This document shows positions 54,930-64,000 of a stretch of 64,000 bases of DNA, piece after piece. A program made the position numbers and the translations under genes. A model generated the notes under the pieces. It ran no database searches. It was not told where the DNA came from and worked only from the letters and a program-made list of their open reading frames with translations. Source of the DNA: Athripsodes cinereus (taxonomy: Eukaryota > Arthropoda > Insecta > Trichoptera > Leptoceridae); the NCBI GenBank assembly GCA_947579605.1, contig OX388307.1, positions 33,457,237-33,521,236 on the forward strand, given 5' to 3'. Position 1 is the stretch's first letter. Every line of letters starts with the position of its first letter.

Positions 54930-55784
54930 AGCCTCGTATTCATGGTAAACATTTGTTTAGCAACAATTGATCAACATTGTTGATGAACGGCAAGAAGTTG
55001 CTTTGTTTAAATCAATATAGGTTGTCCACACGCCAGTCTGCGTTTTAAATGTTGCCCGAGGAAGTAGTGTTGTTGTGTTCCCTGTATTTGATATATAATC
55101 CATGTTTGTAAACAGTTGCAAACACGTTCACACACGTCAACTTTTATTGCGAAACTGATGTTTACGCTCGTCGAGCGAGAGCTTGTCAACATGTTGCAGG
55201 CAACTCTGCAACACACAGTGTTGCCTGCAACATGTTGACAGCAACTCCGCAACGTGATGATTCAACATTGTTGCTAAACAAATGTTTACCATGTGGTGAT
55301 GCGGGTGCGATTGTTCAAAGGTGAAGATGAGAAGAAAAGCAAGAATGTTCCACTTACCTTTTGGATGAGGATTCTGGAACCTGGAATCGCCTTGCCTCTC
55401 ACACAAAAACACTTCTTTGAATATATAACTTAATAATAAACTTGATGTGCGGTAATTTTAATATTAATTTTTGCGGGTTTGTATATATATTATTTTATTT
55501 ATAAGCGGTTAAATTATATTGATGCGGTATAAGTTTTAAGAGATGCGGTAGGTACTGATTCACAATGAATAAGGCTGTGCGGTAGGTATGGATTCACAAT
55601 GAATACTGGTGGGGAAGGAAAGAATGATAGGAACACAATATATTATGATTGTTGCAAGGATGGGAAGAATTGTGACATTTTTTGATAAATGAAACATTTC
55701 ACACAAACCCCCCCACCCCCACATAGGAACAACCCGAAATCAACCACAATTTAGAATTGGCCCAAACACCATGAATACGAGGCT
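54930..55784. mobile_element. Harbinger-like non-autonomous element, 855 bp
   Basis: Perfect 17-bp inverted ends AGCCTCGTATTCATGGT, flanked by TAA on both sides (54927-54929, 55785-55787). A 3-bp TWA-type duplication is the signature of PIF/Harbinger. Inside are a second inverted pair of 26 bp (54942-54967 and 55267-55292), a perfect 20-bp hairpin (55185-55204/55220-55239), and a 34-bp imperfect tandem duplication (TGCGGTAGGTACTGATTCAC..., 55543-55608). On the minus strand an open stretch ends CATCCAAAAG/GTAAGTGG near 55355, a good splice-donor match. No transposase motif was identified. Confidence 0.75.
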
Positions 55785-55834
55785 TAACGGATCAAGAGTG
55801 CCAAATATTTTTTATTATTATCATCACAGCACCA

Positions 55835-57400
55835 AGACTTTGAGTATTTAATATGTATTACATGACACTTCTTCACTGAATAGTAAATTATATAAGAATT
55901 ATATAACTTATTCATGCTGTTTCACCAGTTTTTTACAGGTCACTATAAATTGTAGAAACAAATTGAAAAGTATAGAAAAATATGAACAAAAATCATACCT
56001 GAGTTTATTCGATAATTGCATTTCTTTATGAATTTTAACGTCATACCAATAATTTTATTCTGTGGTAAATGTGACACAATGTGTTTAATTTTTATTTTTA
56101 TAATTTGAAGTGATGCAGTATATTTTATATTTGTTTTGAGTTTAAATTTGATACGATGGTGGTGTTATACAATTGTTCTTTATAACTATGTATTGAGGGC
56201 GTAAGCCGTGTGTATTATTATAAATAAATTATTTGACATTCTTGTTTATTCAAAAGTAGGTATGTGATTCGTTTGCTTAATTTCATTAATTAAATGAACA
56301 AATTATCTTGATTCAAATGTTCATTTGAAATTATGTGTGTACTACTGTTATCACAAAAAATATTATATTTATACATTATCTCGTTTACATCACAAAAATA
56401 ATATTTATTGTCACATAGTATTGGAATTATTGAAATAAAATTAATAAATCGTTTGTTTATGATATGTTATGGCATTTTTAATGTTTCCATTCTCTTAATA
56501 AATTCATGTTTATTGAAACCATTTCCTTTCCCGACTGAACCACAGAATTAGGATTATGAATAATAAACAAATTTGTATCGAATGTTATTTGAAGATTGAT
56601 GATATAAGTCAAATAATATGTAAACGAAAGAAAAAAAATGTGTGATAATATTTTTTTCGTTTCAACCTGTGACTGCACAAGAAGTCACTTACTAGAGATC
56701 ACATTCTAAGCGTTCAGGAAACATTCTTTATAAAGAACAAATCCTCACGAAGGTAGTCATAGTTTTGTTGAACTAACAGAGAACTTTGCTATCAGCTGAA
56801 TCCCATTCACCTTTGGAAACTTCTATTACTTTACAAACTTATTCTTTTGATCAAAAAAGTTTGTTTCAAGTTTGAGCTTTCAATTTTATTATATTACACT
56901 TAATGCACACGAATGCAAATTTTAAGTATAAAATCAATTTTGAAGTCACTCTTTTATTTGTAATCTGTGCATAGATAACTTTATTTGTAGTTTTGATTGA
57001 TTATTTCGATTCATACTTCCAATCATTGAATACGTGTAATGTATTACGATGCTGGGTAATTTTCTGTTCTATTCTATGTTTAAAGGCCATCCATTTATTT
57101 ACAAGTGATTAAGGACATCTTTATTTTGAAAATAAAGATAGCTATTTATATAGCATCTGCATCTATAGATAGATATTTAGCATCTGACTCCTAAAATCCT
57201 TTCCCCTATGCATGTGCACGCTGCAATATATGTATGTTATACTTTTTTATTATTATGTGTCCATGAATGCATTGTTGCCTGCATGTGCCTTTTTCATTTG
57301 TTTGTTTTATATACCTAGTATTTTTTTTTTGTTTTTATATTTATAATATTACTGTAGATATGTATATTTATGTCTGTTTTGTTTTTTGATATTAATAACC
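55835..57400. other. No recognisable gene
   Basis: AT-rich sequence with no recognised features. Confidence 0.4.
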
Positions 57401-57402
57401 GG

Positions 57403-57535
57403 GTTAGTTGGAAGACATCGCATTTTAGCGATAAACTCGCCCTCTGTACATTGAATTGTATAAATTATATTTTCTATGTAAATTTGTAAACAATGTACAG
57501 TGAAGAATAAAATAAATAAATAAATAAATAAATAA
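57403..57535 (+). mobile_element. LINE 3' end, stem-loop module plus AAATA tail
   Basis: Best copy of the module: GGGTTAGTTGGAAGACATCG, CATTTTA, GCGATAAACTCGCCCTCTGT; then a spacer, AATGTACAGTGAAGAATAAA and five AAATA-type units (to 57535). ATCGC pairs with GCGAT. No coding sequence upstream. Confidence 0.7.
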
Positions 57536-57973
57536 CAGAATTAGTCCTTATTGAATAAGGTACAGAGATGATTCAGTGTTAGTTAATATGTCAGTTATTT
57601 TTTGCCACCGATAAGTTTTGTCATGAAATCATTTGTGAAATAGTTTTTTAAGATTTGCCATGCATATAATATAAGTTTATTAGTAACTGTATCAATTTAT
57701 CTGGATTGGTGCGTTACATTTTTTATTAGTCTTTTTTTCTTATGTATTGAAAATGACATGAAAACAAGTTTTCAATAAATTAAAAGTTACATTCATTTTT
57801 CTTTTCAAATAAATCTTTTTACCCTACATTATTATATTAATAAAGAAAAATTATAAAAAACGAGGAAAAAAGAAAAATGAAAGGAATCATTGTGTACAAG
57901 CTATAAAAGGATGGATAAAAAGCACGTAATTGTTAAAAATTCAGATTTACATTTGAATGATGAATTCGTCAAT

Positions 57974-58187
57974 GGGTGCGTCCAGATAGTAGGATGCGAA
58001 CGTTAATCAATCATCAATCTTCAACAATTCGGAGCATTCTCCGAAGAAATATTTGAATGAATGCCTTCGTAACCCGTGTAAGGACGGGAAACAAATGCAT
58101 TTATTCGAATATTTCTTCGGAGAATGTTCCGAATCGTTGAAGATTGATGATTGATTGACGTTCGCATCCTACTATCTGGACGCACCC
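57974..58187. mobile_element. Long-hairpin element (MITE), 214 bp
   Basis: Arms of about 91 bp with about six mismatches, starting GGGTGCGTCCAGATAGTAGG on both strands, with a loop of about 30 bp. Flanked by AAT on each side (57971-57973, 58188-58190), a possible 3-bp target duplication. Non-coding. The high arm identity indicates a fairly recent insertion. Confidence 0.85.
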
Positions 58188-58189
58188 AA

Positions 58190-58785
58190 TCAATATTTTA
58201 CCGGTGAGATAATTTTAGAAAGGAAATAATAAAGAATAACAAACGTTTCATTATTTTTTCTCTTATCTTTTCGTTCATTTAACATCCATCAATCTTAATT
58301 TTCAAACCCAAATAACTGTCAAAGTCACACAACATTGAATTGAAATAATGTTTTGTAAGAAAAAAAAATCATTGAAACCCATTCAATTAAATCAACATTT
58401 TTGTGGTAGTTTGGTAAACAATCAACTTCATACACGTGTTCTAATACTCACGAGTATAGATTGCGGTTACTGAATCAAGTCGTAAATTTAATATTTTATA
58501 AAAAAAATATATTGGAAAACTAGAATAGAAAAGGTAGTTTGTACCCTGTAAAGGAAGTTGTTTGTAAAATATAACATAAAATATCACAAAAGACCATAAA
58601 ATTTTCAATTCTGTGATAAGGTATGCCATACGTTTATGTCGAGCAGATTCCTTCCTTTTCCTCTTTTGCTTTCCACTTCCTATTCTTGTTATATGTGTGT
58701 TTTATTTATTATTTTTTTATCTTATACTTTTACACTCACTGTATCCTAAATGTTATTTACTAATTAAATATACTACGAACTCTAC
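58190..58785. other. No recognisable gene
   Basis: AT-rich. The overlapping ORFs at 58441-58629 (minus) and 58613-58924 (plus) are hydrophobic low-complexity; the latter runs into a repeat. Confidence 0.4.
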
Positions 58786-58789
58786 TACT

Positions 58790-58922
58790 TTACCATCTTG
58801 GCATATCAGTCAACAAAAAAGTTGTCTTCTCCAAGCCAACAAAAAATTAAGACATTCAAAATATGTGGCAAATCTCATCACTGAATTTAAGATGTTAATT
58901 ATGTTTTCGAACACCTTCCTTT
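58790..58922 (-). repeat. Family D fragment
   Basis: TACCATCTTGGCATATCAGT, GTTGTCTTCTCCAAGCCAAC, ATTAAGACATTCAAAATATG, TTTTCGAACACC. The CAGCTGATCTGCTGG segment is deleted. Confidence 0.65.
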
Positions 58923-59070
58923 AAATAAATAAAATTTTCTTCCTTTTGTAAAAATAGATATCAAAAAAATCTAATTAAATCAACAAATTTAATTTTAATA
59001 CAAGTCACGATCGTAATTATCACTTTGCACATTGACTGCGATGTAAACAAGAAAACAGATAGAAAAAAGT

Positions 59071-59984
59071 TATAACTTCAATATATATCCTTTACATCTT
59101 GATGAAGTGTTATGACACTTTTATGTGATGAAACTATCATGCCGAGGTAGTATTACTATATAGTACGAGTATATATGTACTGGAATGCATTTGTGTCATA
59201 GTGTTGTATCCAATTACATACATACATATACATTGATACAGCAGTTCCAACTTCAGTTATAACTTCAATATACATCCTTTACATCTTGATGAAGTGTTAT
59301 GACACTTTTATGTGATGAAACTATCATGCCGAGGTAGTATTACTATATAGTACGAGTATATACTGGAATGCATTTGTGTCATAGTGTTGTATCCAATTAC
59401 ATACATACATATACATTGATACAGCAGTTCCAACTTCAGTTATAACTTCAATATATATCCTTTACATCTTGATGAAGTGTTATGACACTTTTATGTGATG
59501 AAACTATCATGCCGAGGTAGTATTACTATATAGTACGAGTATATATGTACTGGAATGCATTTGTGTCATAGTGTTGTATCCAATTACATACATACATATA
59601 CATTGATACAGCAGTTCCAACTTCAGTTATAACTTCAATATATATCCTTTACATCTTGATGAAGTGTTATGACACTTTTATGTGATGAAACTATCATGCC
59701 GAAGTAGTATTACTATATAGTACGAGTATATACTGGAATGCATTTGTGTCATAGTGTTATATCCAATTACCTACATACATATACATTGATACAGCAGTTC
59801 CAACTTCAGTTATAACTTCAATATATATCCTTTACATCTTGATGAAGTGTTATGACACTTTTATGTGATGAAACTATCATGCCAAAGTACTATTACTATA
59901 TAGTACGAGTATATACTGGAATGCATTTGTGTCATAGTGTTATATCCAATTACATACATACATATACATTGATACAGCAGTTCC
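59071..59984. repeat. Tandem array, five units of about 185 bp
   Basis: Units start TATAACTTCAATATA at 59071, 59258, 59441, 59628 and 59811, giving periods of 187, 183, 187, 183 and a last partial unit of about 174. Units 1 and 3 carry TATATATGTACTGG, while 2, 4 and 5 carry TATATACTGG, so the basic repeat is a 370-bp dimer. Units 4 and 5 share GTGTTATATCC instead of GTGTTGTATCC. Identity between units is very high. Each unit has the palindrome TACTATATAGTA and an inverted pair TATGACAC/GTGTCATA. No coding potential. Confidence 0.95.
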
Positions 59985-59989
59985 ATGGG

Positions 59990-62035
59990 GAAATATGCGA
60001 GAAAAATTGTTAAAGCTTAGAGTTGATGACATTTCACATTGTACCTATTACAGTTTAATGAAAGATTTTTCCTTTCAAAATCCGAAAATAGTTATGTGCA
60101 TTTAAGTGTACTTTTGACTTAATAGGATTTATATAGTAGGTACTTATGAAGTGCAAAAACCTGCAGAATCATCCACAAGTGTCTTTTTCGAAGAACAAAA
60201 ATGTGTATGATTTTTGCTGTTTTTAAAGTTTTTTCACTTTATGTTTAGTCTTTGTAAAATGCTCACTAGTACAATTCAAACAAAACCTATTTGATTTCAT
60301 TTTCATCGATATGTTGAATTTATATAAATTATGTTATTGGCAAATAATTGTAAATGCTATAAATTGTTCTGATCACGTTTATATGTTGATAATTGTTTTT
60401 TAATAGTATAATCTCCAATAGTCTGATAGTCGAGTGCCGAATTTTCAGTAGGAAGTTCTGATTTGAATTCCGTTGCATATACTGAAGATGTTCGAAGTGT
60501 ATTTTGGTTTGCCACTCTAACTCAAAATCAGACTTATTTGTTTTATATTATAAAACAAAAAATATTTTGTCACATAGCTCTGAGGTATCCACACCATGCG
60601 GTGATAGAAGATGCGGTTTTAAATGTTGCACATCAAAAACGCATTACCCCGCAGTGGGCGACATAAACATTAACATGACATGCATTAAAGTGAAATCTTG
60701 TTGCATTACATTAATATTTTAAACTTAACATACCGACGGCGACGTCAGAAAACTCGTTTATCAAGAAAAATCGAGTGTGACATAAAAAAGCTAAATGTCA
60801 CTTTAATACCTTAACAGAACAGCGTTAACAAAACAAATGTTTAAATTTAAGAAGGATTCTTACAGTCACTAGATATATGAAACCTTCCTCTTTTTATGGT
60901 AGATAAATAATGTAAAAGATATTTTCTCTTAGGTTTTACTTATTCTATTTATTTGAAGTGTTTTTTTTTTGAAAAAAACAATCCTTTAAAACAAATTTTA
61001 AATTTTTGTGACTCGTGATTTGAACTTAAAATTGAATTTATCAAAAATCTAAATTGCAAGGACTTTTTTAGTATTTAATTTTTAATCAATTGTAAGATTA
61101 ATGCATAAAAATAAACAAACGTGTCTTGTGTTCCATATAATTCGTTGATAGTCAATTACTTAAATCAATACTAGTTTTAATTTATTTTCTTCTTTCCTCC
61201 TTAACTTCATTGAGAACACAATCTCTCAAAAAAGTTTTGTGAATATAAAGTTACATAATATTTCTTTGAATATTAATTTATCTCAATGATTATTATTTTG
61301 TTAATGGTTAGTATTTGTCTGAGGGGATCTTAAAAATTTCGGCGAAAAAAAATAAAGGTATATAAAATATTCGATTTATCACAATTAAACGAAAATATAT
61401 ACTACGGATTAGTTTTATTAAAAGAAAGCAGACTTCGGTTGCCGTCGGAATTTGTGTTCTAGACAATTATCATTTTTCCTCGTGAAAACACAGAATAAGA
61501 TTAATTATTGTAACTTTTAAAAATCTGTCACAATTGAGCGTGGAATATAAAAGAGGAAATTAAATTAAATAATAATAAAATTATGATAAATGACGACATT
61601 AATGTCGCAATTAATGACAGAAAAATGCTTTTAGTATTGTCTTGGTGGTAATATTAATGTAACAATGATAGATTGAAGAAATTGCATTAGACGTTTGTGT
61701 TAAGAGTGTACCACACCACAATTCCTTTTGGATCTTTTACGAGTAGTTAGTTCTAATGGACTTAAGTGGTAATTTGTTTTATCTCAACTAAATGAAATAA
61801 AAACTAGTTTTACCACAAATGGTTATAGAATCGATAGAAGTCTTTTTTGCTGTTGTAAATAATATCCCGTAATGTCTTCATGTAAAAAATAGATTTTTTA
61901 TTCTTTTCCGTTAGTTTTTAACTATCCTGTAAAAGACAGTAATTGTTCATGAACATTACATAATAGACAATTACAATTCAGAATAAAAGAACAGCATTAT
62001 ATTAAATTAATAATTTTATTTATAATTACCATCAC
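59990..62035. other. No recognisable gene
   Basis: AT-rich sequence. The ORF at 60463-60666 (67 codons) overlaps another in a second frame and has no domain I recognise. A faint family D trace lies at 61905-61960 (TTCTTTTCCGTTAGTTTTTA, CCTGTAAAAGACAG). Confidence 0.4.
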
Positions 62036-62039
62036 ACAA

Positions 62040-62170
62040 TTTTCCATTAACCAGTAAACTGACAGTAAGGTAACCAGTGGACTACAAACATGTAATAAGC
62101 ATGCAACTCGTCTTCTCCGTATAAACAAAAAAAAATACATTTAGGATAAGTGGCATTCCTCATTGCTTCT
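62040..62170 (-). repeat. Family D fragment, degraded
   Basis: AGGTAACCAGTGGACTACAA, ATGCAACTCGTCTTCTCCGT, TACATTTAGGATAAGTGGCA keep the reverse order of the family. Confidence 0.55.
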
Positions 62171-62249
62171 TCGTCTTATGAATGATGCTTTATTATTTCC
62201 TTCTTTCTATAGTTTCATTATTTATCAACTGAACGTTTCATTTATCAAC

Positions 62250-62722
62250 TGAATCGCTCTTCACACATATCTGCCACCCTTCAATCTCTTCACTGGCTCA
62301 GATGTCCGGAGAGAGTTGAATTTAAAGTGTGTTTGACAGTATTTAAGGCACTTCATGCTATGGCCCCAGAATATATCATGGAACTCTGTGGTAGACAGGC
62401 GTTAAGTCATAGACAGACAACACTTAGGTCTTGTCAAGATATAACAACTAAATTGGAGGTGACCAGTACTGTATCGAAACCAGTGTACGTGGAGCGTGCT
62501 TTTGCAATATCTGCACCTGTAGTCTGGAACAGGCTTCCACAAACGATCAGAGAAACGCAGGACATATCTCGTTTCAAGAACCAACTGAAAACTTATCTAT
62601 TCAAGAAATCTCACGGAATAATTCAAGCACAACCTTAGTTAGCAAAGAGCGCCCTTGAGGTGGATTTTTTTCACAAAACGGCGCTTTACAAATCATCCAA
62701 ATAATAATAATAATAAAAGGAG
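62250..62722 (+). mobile_element. L2/CR1-like LINE C-terminus, ATA tail
   Basis: The open frame extends upstream of the first start-like codon: SSHISATLQSLHWLRCPERV, EFKVCLTVFKALHAMAPEYI, VYVERAFAISAPVVWNRLPQ, ISRFKNQLKTYLFKKSHG, stop near 62638. Typical last 130 residues of L2/CR1-group ORF2. The 3' UTR is GAGCGCCCTTGAGG...GGCGCTTTACAAATCATCC plus ATAATA repeats. The 3' UTR resembles the tail on the calexcitin chimera. Confidence 0.88.
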
Positions 62723-62744
62723 ACTCGAATACTTAAAGAAAAGA

Positions 62745-62990
62745 ATGGGCTACCTATTCTTTTCCGGGGACTCAACGGAGCAAACACACAACTACAACTA
62801 GTTTAGTGTTGTCGGTCCCAGATGCTGGAACAAGCTGCCTCTGGGTCTGCGAGAGACAGTGAATGGAGAGAACTTTAAAAGAGGGCTGAAGACGCACCTT
62901 TTTGCTGGGAGTTTCGGGTGGTTGAAGCGGTATACGGTGCCCTTGAGGTCATTTTATGAGTAAATGGTGCTTTACAAATTGTTCATATAT
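62745..62990 (+). mobile_element. L2/CR1-like LINE C-terminus, second, decayed
   Basis: The frame near the end reads SVVGPRCWNKLPLGLRETVN, FKRGLKTHLFAGSFGWL, stop at the TGA following TTT (about 62957). Upstream is broken. The 3' end GTGCCCTTGAGGTCATTTTA, GGTGCTTTACAAATTGTTC relates it to the 35.4 kb fragment. It lies 20 bp after the preceding LINE tail. Confidence 0.7.
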
Positions 62991-62994
62991 ACCT

Positions 62995-64000
62995 ATACAA
63001 CATTTTTCACATATAAAAATAGTATTTTCGATTTTTGGAGTTGCTGAAATAAGTTATTGCTTATTTGACAGTTGTTTACGGAGTAATGTACAAAAGTATC
63101 ATAATAATATCATAATGCTTGACATTCAGCCAGAAAGACAAAAAAAGTTTTCAAATGTTCGATATCTGTCAGCTACAAATAGTTGTAGTGTAAGATCAGG
63201 AATAGAGGGTGACTAACCCATCCTTAGCTTTCAGAGATATCTATGTATATATTATATTACATGTTGAAAGTACACAAGTATAGAGTTTATAGCAACCTTA
63301 AAGTTAGACCATAACACCATCATCTGTCAATAGAAAATTGAAGTGCTTTTCCTACCTAATTTGTTTCTCCTATTCTGCAGAAATACTGTATTTTTTTCTC
63401 TATTTGATGAAATTGAAGGCTGTATCAACATATTGGTCACTTTGTAGATTGATCTCTTTCATATTTCATTTTTATTTGATTCAATATGTAAAACATCTTT
63501 ACGTATTGACAAACATCGGTATGATGTTATTAATGCGGGGACATTATAGGATAAGCAAAAGAAGCGGAAAATTCAGATCGTGAAAAATTATTATATTATT
63601 ATTTATTTTGAAGTGCAGTTGTTTTTGTTTTCTAAAGCCTATAACTGTCTTTCACTGAATAAAAGTCTATTCATTTTGTCGCCCCATAGTTCTGTCTTCC
63701 ACTTACAGCATGCTACTCTATTATCGTCTTGTCGGTTCTCGCCTTGCACTCCTTTTTCTCGTCATTGGTCTCTCATTCATTATTTATAGCGCCACATTCC
63801 CTCATCTTCATGACTTACTTGTCCGATTCTTAGTATATAATGCCATAATATTCAATATTCGCATGTTTAACAAGAATATTATGGTTATCTAATTATTTTT
63901 ATAAGATATAATATTTAAATGCGCACAAATCATAAATAAAATTATTTCTGTATAGTTAAATTTTATGATTCATGTAAAACTAAAATATTATTTTTCATGA
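62995..64000. other. No recognisable gene
   Basis: AT-rich sequence. The short ORFs (63338-63583, 63580-63789, 63710-63892) overlap each other, are hydrophobic and look random. Confidence 0.4.

Noticed and set aside
55007..55412. ORFs of 81 and 91 aa on minus
   Set aside because: They fall inside the Harbinger-like element and follow its inverted repeats. No transposase motif; only the splice-donor-like end was kept as an observation.
59071..59984. CRISPR-like array
   Set aside because: The whole unit of about 185 bp is repeated with no unique spacers, and the genome is eukaryotic. It is a tandem repeat.
60463..60666. Small host protein of 67 aa
   Set aside because: Another ORF of similar length overlaps it in a different frame, there is no recognisable domain, and the surroundings are AT-rich repeats. 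Kept as unproven.
1..64000. LTR retrotransposon, Helitron or endogenous virus
   Set aside because: I found no protease, integrase, RNase H-integrase order, LTR pair, Rep/helicase motif or viral protein; all RT sequences are of non-LTR type.

Overview
The window is AT-rich animal DNA of insect type, most likely from a moth or butterfly. The reasons are the density and kinds of non-LTR retrotransposon remnants (Jockey/CR1-like, RTE-like and restriction-like-endonuclease LINEs with AAATA, ATC, GATGAT or TATA tails), tRNA-derived SINEs, short fold-back DNA elements, and a degenerate copy of the insect EF-hand protein calexcitin. There are no operons, no CRISPR array and no intact multi-exon host gene. 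The window reads as an intergenic region or a giant intron built largely of transposable elements; the lepidopteran assignment is an inference.

Layout. 0-9.5 kb: LINE 3' tails, a SINE with a 73-nt poly(T), three RTE-like LINE C-termini, one LINE fragment with a restriction-like endonuclease (about 6.4-6.9 kb), and a 5'-truncated relative of the full-length LINE (8.6-9.35 kb). 9.5-23 kb: scattered interspersed repeats (called family D here), a hAT-type short element with a perfect 8-bp target duplication (17.4 kb), LINE C-terminal pieces, and otherwise silent AT-rich DNA. 23-33 kb: long hairpin elements (23.5, 25.8 and 32.4 kb), the longest RTE-like ORF with a YADD motif (24.3-25.2 kb), and family D repeats. 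36.3-41.35 kb: the only intact mobile element, a full-length LINE of about 4.8 kb on the minus strand with open ORF1 (308 aa) and ORF2 (942 aa, endonuclease plus reverse transcriptase), inserted into and splitting a tRNA-derived SINE. 41.4-42.7 kb: a dense nest of fold-back elements, one interrupted by another SINE. 42.8-52.5 kb: LINE fragments, including one with an inverted segment, more SINEs, and family D copies, one split by a fold-back element. 52.5-53.0 kb: a calexcitin pseudogene joined to a LINE 3' end. 54.3-55.8 kb: a several-level nest with a Harbinger-like element. 57.97 kb: a 214-bp hairpin element. 59.07-59.98 kb: a five-unit tandem array with alternating 187/183-bp units. 62.2-63.0 kb: two LINE C-terminal remnants.

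The full-length LINE is the only element that looks recently capable of movement. The SINEs carry Pol III box B sequences and would depend on LINE machinery. The fold-back and TIR elements have no transposase here and would have needed one supplied in trans. Nested insertions give a relative order of events (SINE before LINE, family D before the fold-back element, RLE-LINE before Harbinger-like). Most observations worth checking concern how these elements are built or joined: a Pol III-like unit in the LINE 5' UTR, a host-mRNA/LINE chimera, an asymmetric fold-back family flanked by 13-bp direct repeats, and hammerhead-like motifs inside small hairpin elements. Coordinates of repeats were read by eye; edges are good to a few bases where a duplication is stated and to some tens of bases otherwise.
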